Assembly: GCA_017395725.1 (NCBI GenBank)
Contig: JAFQOB010000331.1
Coordinates: 1-7,763, forward strand
DNA from: Clostridia bacterium
GTDB lineage: Bacteria; Bacillota_A; Clostridia; Oscillospirales; CAG-272
Length of the DNA stretch: 7,763 nt
Direction of reading: 5' to 3'
Below are positions 5,143 through 7,763 of the stretch, in pieces. Numbering within the stretch: position 1 is the first letter of the stretch; the number at the start of each line of letters is the position of its first letter. The notes below the pieces were generated by a model, which was not told where the DNA came from, made no database searches, and saw only the letters and a list, made by a program, of their open reading frames with translations. A program made the translations under genes and the position numbers.

Positions 5143-7038
5143 ATGATGAATAAGCTTTATTTTTTGACAGACAAAACATCGCCCGAAATGAAGGCGATAA
5201 ATGAAGTTCTTCCTAAGCTTAATACAGTCGACGATGCTTCCGGTACACCCGTTATGTTGAAAAGAAGACCGGAAGGGCTTAAGATTACAAAAGACGACAA
5301 GGGGTATACTATTGAGTTTTCGACGAGAACGTCTCTTATGAGAGCAGTAGGTCTTCTTGTTGAGAATTTGAAGAAGAAGACTCTTAATATAGAGGAGACA
5401 CCGAAGTTTAATTGTGTTGGAACGATGCCGGACTGTTCAAGAAACGCAATGCTTACTGTAAAGTCGCTGAAAGAGTGGATACGTATAAATGCATTGATGG
5501 GCTTGAATGCAATGATGCTTTATACCGAAGATACTTATGAGATTGAAGCTCAGCCGTACTTTGGATATATGAGAGGCAGATATACAAAGGAAGAGATAAA
5601 GGAAATTGATGATTATGCAAATTTAATGGGTATAGAGCTCGTTCCTTGTATACAGACTTTGGCACACCTCAGAACGTTGTTTCTTAACGAAACAATGGCG
5701 CCTCTTCGTGACGTTGACGGAATTCTTTTGGCTGGAGACGAAGGGGTATATAAGCTTATCGACGATATGCTTGATACTTGTGCTAATAATTTCCGTTCAA
5801 GAAAGATAAATTTAGGTATGGACGAAGCGTTCTTGCTCGGATGCGGCGTATATATGCAGAAGAACGGATATACTCCCCGTTCAGAGATAATGAAGAAGCA
5901 CCTTGAGGTAGTTGTACAGAAGTGCAAGGACAGAGGGCTTGAACCTATGATATGGAGTGATATGTTCTTCAGAATGGTTCAACCAACAGGCGGCTATTAC
6001 AGAATGAATCTTGATAAGATACCCGATGATATAGTTGCATTGGTGCCCGAAGGCTTGAAGCTTCTTTATTGGGATTATTACTCAATAAACAGAGACAGAT
6101 ATAACCACATGTTTGACTTGCATGCAGACTTTAAGAATAACGAGATAGGATTTGCCGGCGGTGCTGTGTGTTGGTACGGCGTTGTACCGCTTAACGCATT
6201 TTCCGTTGAGTCAGCGAGAGCAGCGACCGAGTGCTGTATAAAGAAGGGCTGTAAAGATGCATGGATAACGATGTGGGGAGATGACGGCTCAGCTTGTCCT
6301 CATTTTGCAACGTTGCCGACGCTTCAGATATATGCAGAAGCTTGTTGGAGTGGTAACACGACCGACGAACATGCAGAAATAAGAATGAAGACCTGTACGG
6401 GCGCATCATATAAGGATTTTCTTGAGATGGAGCAGGTTAATAACGTTCCTTTAAGAGACGATTACGGCAAGGATATTGCGAACCCTTATAAGTATATGTT
6501 ATATCAGGATATTCTTAACGGCAAATACGATTGCCATATACCCGAGGGAATAGAAAAGCATTTTTCTGAAATGGCAGAGTATATGAAGAAACTCGGTAAG
6601 AGAAATAGGGAATACGAGGAATTTTTCAAGACACTTTCATCACTTTGTTCGGTGCTTAAGATTAAGGCGGCGCTTGGTATAAATCTTAAGAAGGCTTATG
6701 ATGCAAAGGATATGGAAGCGCTTGAGGTATATGCAAACAAGGTATTGCCCGAGCTTGTTAAGAGATATGAAAAGTATTATGCAGACAACAAGGCCCAGTG
6801 GAATAAATATAACAGACCTTGCGGATTTGAAGTACAGGATATACGTTTTGGCGGACTTATTCAGAGAGCGAAGACTGTAAGACTTGTATTGCTTGACTAT
6901 ATTGAGGGCAAGACAGATTCTATACCCGAGCTTGAAGTCGAAAGAATACCGTATTCACCGTTAAAGAACGGAAAAGCACTGAAACACGTACATTATTGGT
7001 GCGATATTGTAACAGCAAATATTCTCAGTAGATTCTAA
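5143..7038 (+). CDS. Glycoside hydrolase family 20 beta-N-acetylhexosaminidase, GH20C-like, cytoplasmic
   Basis: The 631-residue enzyme should release terminal beta-linked GlcNAc or GalNAc from short glycans by substrate-assisted catalysis through an oxazoline intermediate. A small N-terminal alpha/beta domain (about 1-85) precedes the TIM barrel. DCSRNAM (97-103) holds the Arg expected to bind the sugar, and LMGLNAMMLYTEDTYEI (118-134), QPYFGYMRGRYTKEE (137-151) and ELVPCIQTLAHL (165-176) follow. INLGMDEA (222-229) contains the catalytic pair D227 (polarises the acetamide) and E228 (acid/base). W271 (MIWSDMFFRM), W310, W345 and W376 probably shape the active site. A helical C-terminal domain (about 400-631) completes the layout of Streptococcus pneumoniae GH20C. 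No signal peptide is present. I chose ATG 5143 because AAAGG lies 7 bases upstream; ATG 5146 is nearly as good. An in-frame TTG at 5077 is inside the -35 box and cannot be the start. It follows the GH109-like gene but has its own promoter. Confidence 0.93.
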   Translation: MMNKLYFLTDKTSPEMKAINEVLPKLNTVDDASGTPVMLKRRPEGLKITKDDKGYTIEFSTRTSLMRAVGLLVENLKKKTLNIEETPKFNCVGTMPDCSRNAMLTVKSLKEWIRINALMGLNAMMLYTEDTYEIEAQPYFGYMRGRYTKEEIKEIDDYANLMGIELVPCIQTLAHLRTLFLNETMAPLRDVDGILLAGDEGVYKLIDDMLDTCANNFRSRKINLGMDEAFLLGCGVYMQKNGYTPRSEIMKKHLEVVVQKCKDRGLEPMIWSDMFFRMVQPTGGYYRMNLDKIPDDIVALVPEGLKLLYWDYYSINRDRYNHMFDLHADFKNNEIGFAGGAVCWYGVVPLNAFSVESARAATECCIKKGCKDAWITMWGDDGSACPHFATLPTLQIYAEACWSGNTTDEHAEIRMKTCTGASYKDFLEMEQVNNVPLRDDYGKDIANPYKYMLYQDILNGKYDCHIPEGIEKHFSEMAEYMKKLGKRNREYEEFFKTLSSLCSVLKIKAALGINLKKAYDAKDMEALEVYANKVLPELVKRYEKYYADNKAQWNKYNRPCGFEVQDIRFGGLIQRAKTVRLVLLDYIEGKTDSIPELEVERIPYSPLKNGKALKHVHYWCDIVTANILSRF

Positions 7039-7046
7039 AAAAATAA

Positions 7047-7082
7047 CCCCTCGATTATTAAAATCGGGGGGATTGTTTTTTT
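7047..7082. terminator. Two-way intrinsic terminator between the GH20 and GGDEF genes
   Basis: CCCCTCGATT (7047-7056) pairs with AATCGGGGGG (7062-7071), ten pairs including one T-G, around a 5-base loop. On the plus strand a run of seven T (7076-7082) follows, overlapping the stop codon of the GGDEF gene. On the minus strand the stem is followed by TTATTTTTTT, so it ends both convergent transcripts. Confidence 0.9.
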
Positions 7083-7763
7083 AATTGATAGCAAAAGAGG
7101 GTTCTTTTGCGGCTTTTTTTTGCTTTTTTATATTATACATATTAGAGTCGGCGCGTTGAATAACGGCTTCGAAGTGATCATTTTTTTCAAATTTAGAAAA
7201 ACCGAGAGAAACACTGAGTTTGTGGGGGGCGTTTTTAAATTTTTCAGTTATGTTATTTTCAAAGCGGGTTATTAATGACTCAATGTTGCTGTTTTTTCTT
7301 AGAATGACTGCAAATTCATCACCGCCGATACGGTAGCATTGACCGTGTTTTTCAAAGACTGATTTTAAAATGTGAGAAATAATACTCAGACATTTATCGC
7401 CGTATTGATGACCGTAATTGTCATTTATAAGCTTGAAATTGTCAATATCTAAAATAATAACAATTTGTTCAGGCTTTAGGTCTTTAATTTTTTTAAGATA
7501 TGTACCTTGATTAAGAACGCCTGTAAGCTTGTCAAAGAGGTTTGTTAATTCGAGGTTGTAAGAATAACAAATACACAGACTCAAAATAACGGTTATTCTT
7601 GTTAGGTAAACGTTGGAGTTAATAACTTGAATGGAGCTTGAAAAAAGAAAACAAAAGCTCAATATGTAGGCGAATACTTGGTGTTGTAAAAAGCCCTTTC
7701 GAGAGTACCGAAGTGTTTCGTAGAGCAAGTATATAACAGCCAAAAAATAGGATATAACGTATA
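7081..7763 (-). CDS. Membrane-anchored GGDEF diguanylate cyclase (5' end cut by window edge)
   Basis: The enzyme should make the second messenger cyclic di-GMP from two GTP. Counting from the codon at 7743, about 65 residues form the end of a membrane domain: hydrophobic segments before residue 10, at 23-42 and 46-62. A complete GGDEF domain follows at about 68-208. It begins with DKLTGVLNQGTYL (71-83), has the metal- and substrate-binding segment LDIDNFKLINDNYGHQYGD (98-116) and an intact RIGGDEF motif (138-144), and ends with ADSNMYNIKKQ (198-208). The inhibitory-site motif RxxD that often precedes GGDEF reads EKHG, so product feedback inhibition is probably absent. The frame stays open to the window edge, so the real start and the rest of the membrane sensor lie outside; the TTG at 7743 is only a leucine codon in a membrane helix. 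It is convergent with the GH20 gene. Confidence 0.92.
   Translation of the reverse strand, partial: YVISYFLAVIYLLYETLRYSRKGFLQHQVFAYILSFCFLFSSSIQVINSNVYLTRITVILSLCICYSYNLELTNLFDKLTGVLNQGTYLKKIKDLKPEQIVIILDIDNFKLINDNYGHQYGDKCLSIISHILKSVFEKHGQCYRIGGDEFAVILRKNSNIESLITRFENNITEKFKNAPHKLSVSLGFSKFEKNDHFEAVIQRADSNMYNIKKQKKAAKEPSFAIN

Noticed and set aside
4838..5179. 113-codon minus-strand frame across the GH109/GH20 gap
   Set aside because: It crosses the end of one real gene, a terminator, a promoter and the start of another, has a low-complexity lysine/serine composition and no ribosome site supporting it.

Overview
The window looks like a piece of chromosome from a low-GC, Gram-positive Clostridia-type bacterium, probably a gut or host-associated anaerobe. 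This rests on consensus sigma-A promoters, AGGAGG-type ribosome binding sites, two TTG start codons, A/T-rich spacers with compact hairpin terminators, a SpoIIM-like membrane protein, a YesL (DUF624) protein and two glycan-degrading enzymes of host-associated Firmicutes type. No species can be named from the sequence alone. I see no tRNA, rRNA, CRISPR array, insertion sequence or phage gene. No gene-free stretch exceeds 300 bases; the longest is 4864-5142.

Layout. (1) 2-307 (+) is the C-terminal, DNA-binding end of an AraC-family regulator cut by the window edge. A perfect hairpin at 314-340 separates it from the convergent minus-strand operon. (2) 2786-348 (-) is a three-gene operon: proC (pyrroline-5-carboxylate reductase), a SpoIIM-like membrane protein and a YesL/DUF624 membrane protein. 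It is driven by a consensus promoter at 2844-2816. (3) Back to back with that promoter is another at 2874-2902, which reads into a GNAT N-acetyltransferase (2932-3513, +). (4) 3661-4863 (+) is an NAD-binding Gfo/Idh/MocA protein that most resembles GH109 (NAD-dependent alpha-N-acetylgalactosaminidase). It has its own promoter and a terminator about 100 bases downstream. (5) 5143-7038 (+) is a GH20 beta-N-acetylhexosaminidase of the cytoplasmic GH20C type, with a very strong promoter flanked by a 13-bp tandem repeat. (6) A two-way terminator at 7047-7082 separates it from a convergent, membrane-anchored GGDEF diguanylate cyclase (7763-7081, -) cut by the right edge.

How they fit together. The two glycosidase-type genes form a likely small amino-sugar glycan locus. 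GH20 would remove terminal beta-linked GlcNAc/GalNAc and the GH109-like protein terminal alpha-GalNAc or a related residue. Both lack a signal peptide, so they should act in the cytoplasm on imported short oligosaccharides; the transporter is not in this window. Each has its own promoter, so they could be controlled separately. The proC operon and the acetyltransferase look like ordinary chromosomal genes. The best leads for follow-up are the tandem repeat at the GH20 promoter, the GH109-like protein without the usual dehydrogenase lysine, and the two TTG-initiated membrane genes behind proC. I do not see a complete, clearly new multi-gene system here.
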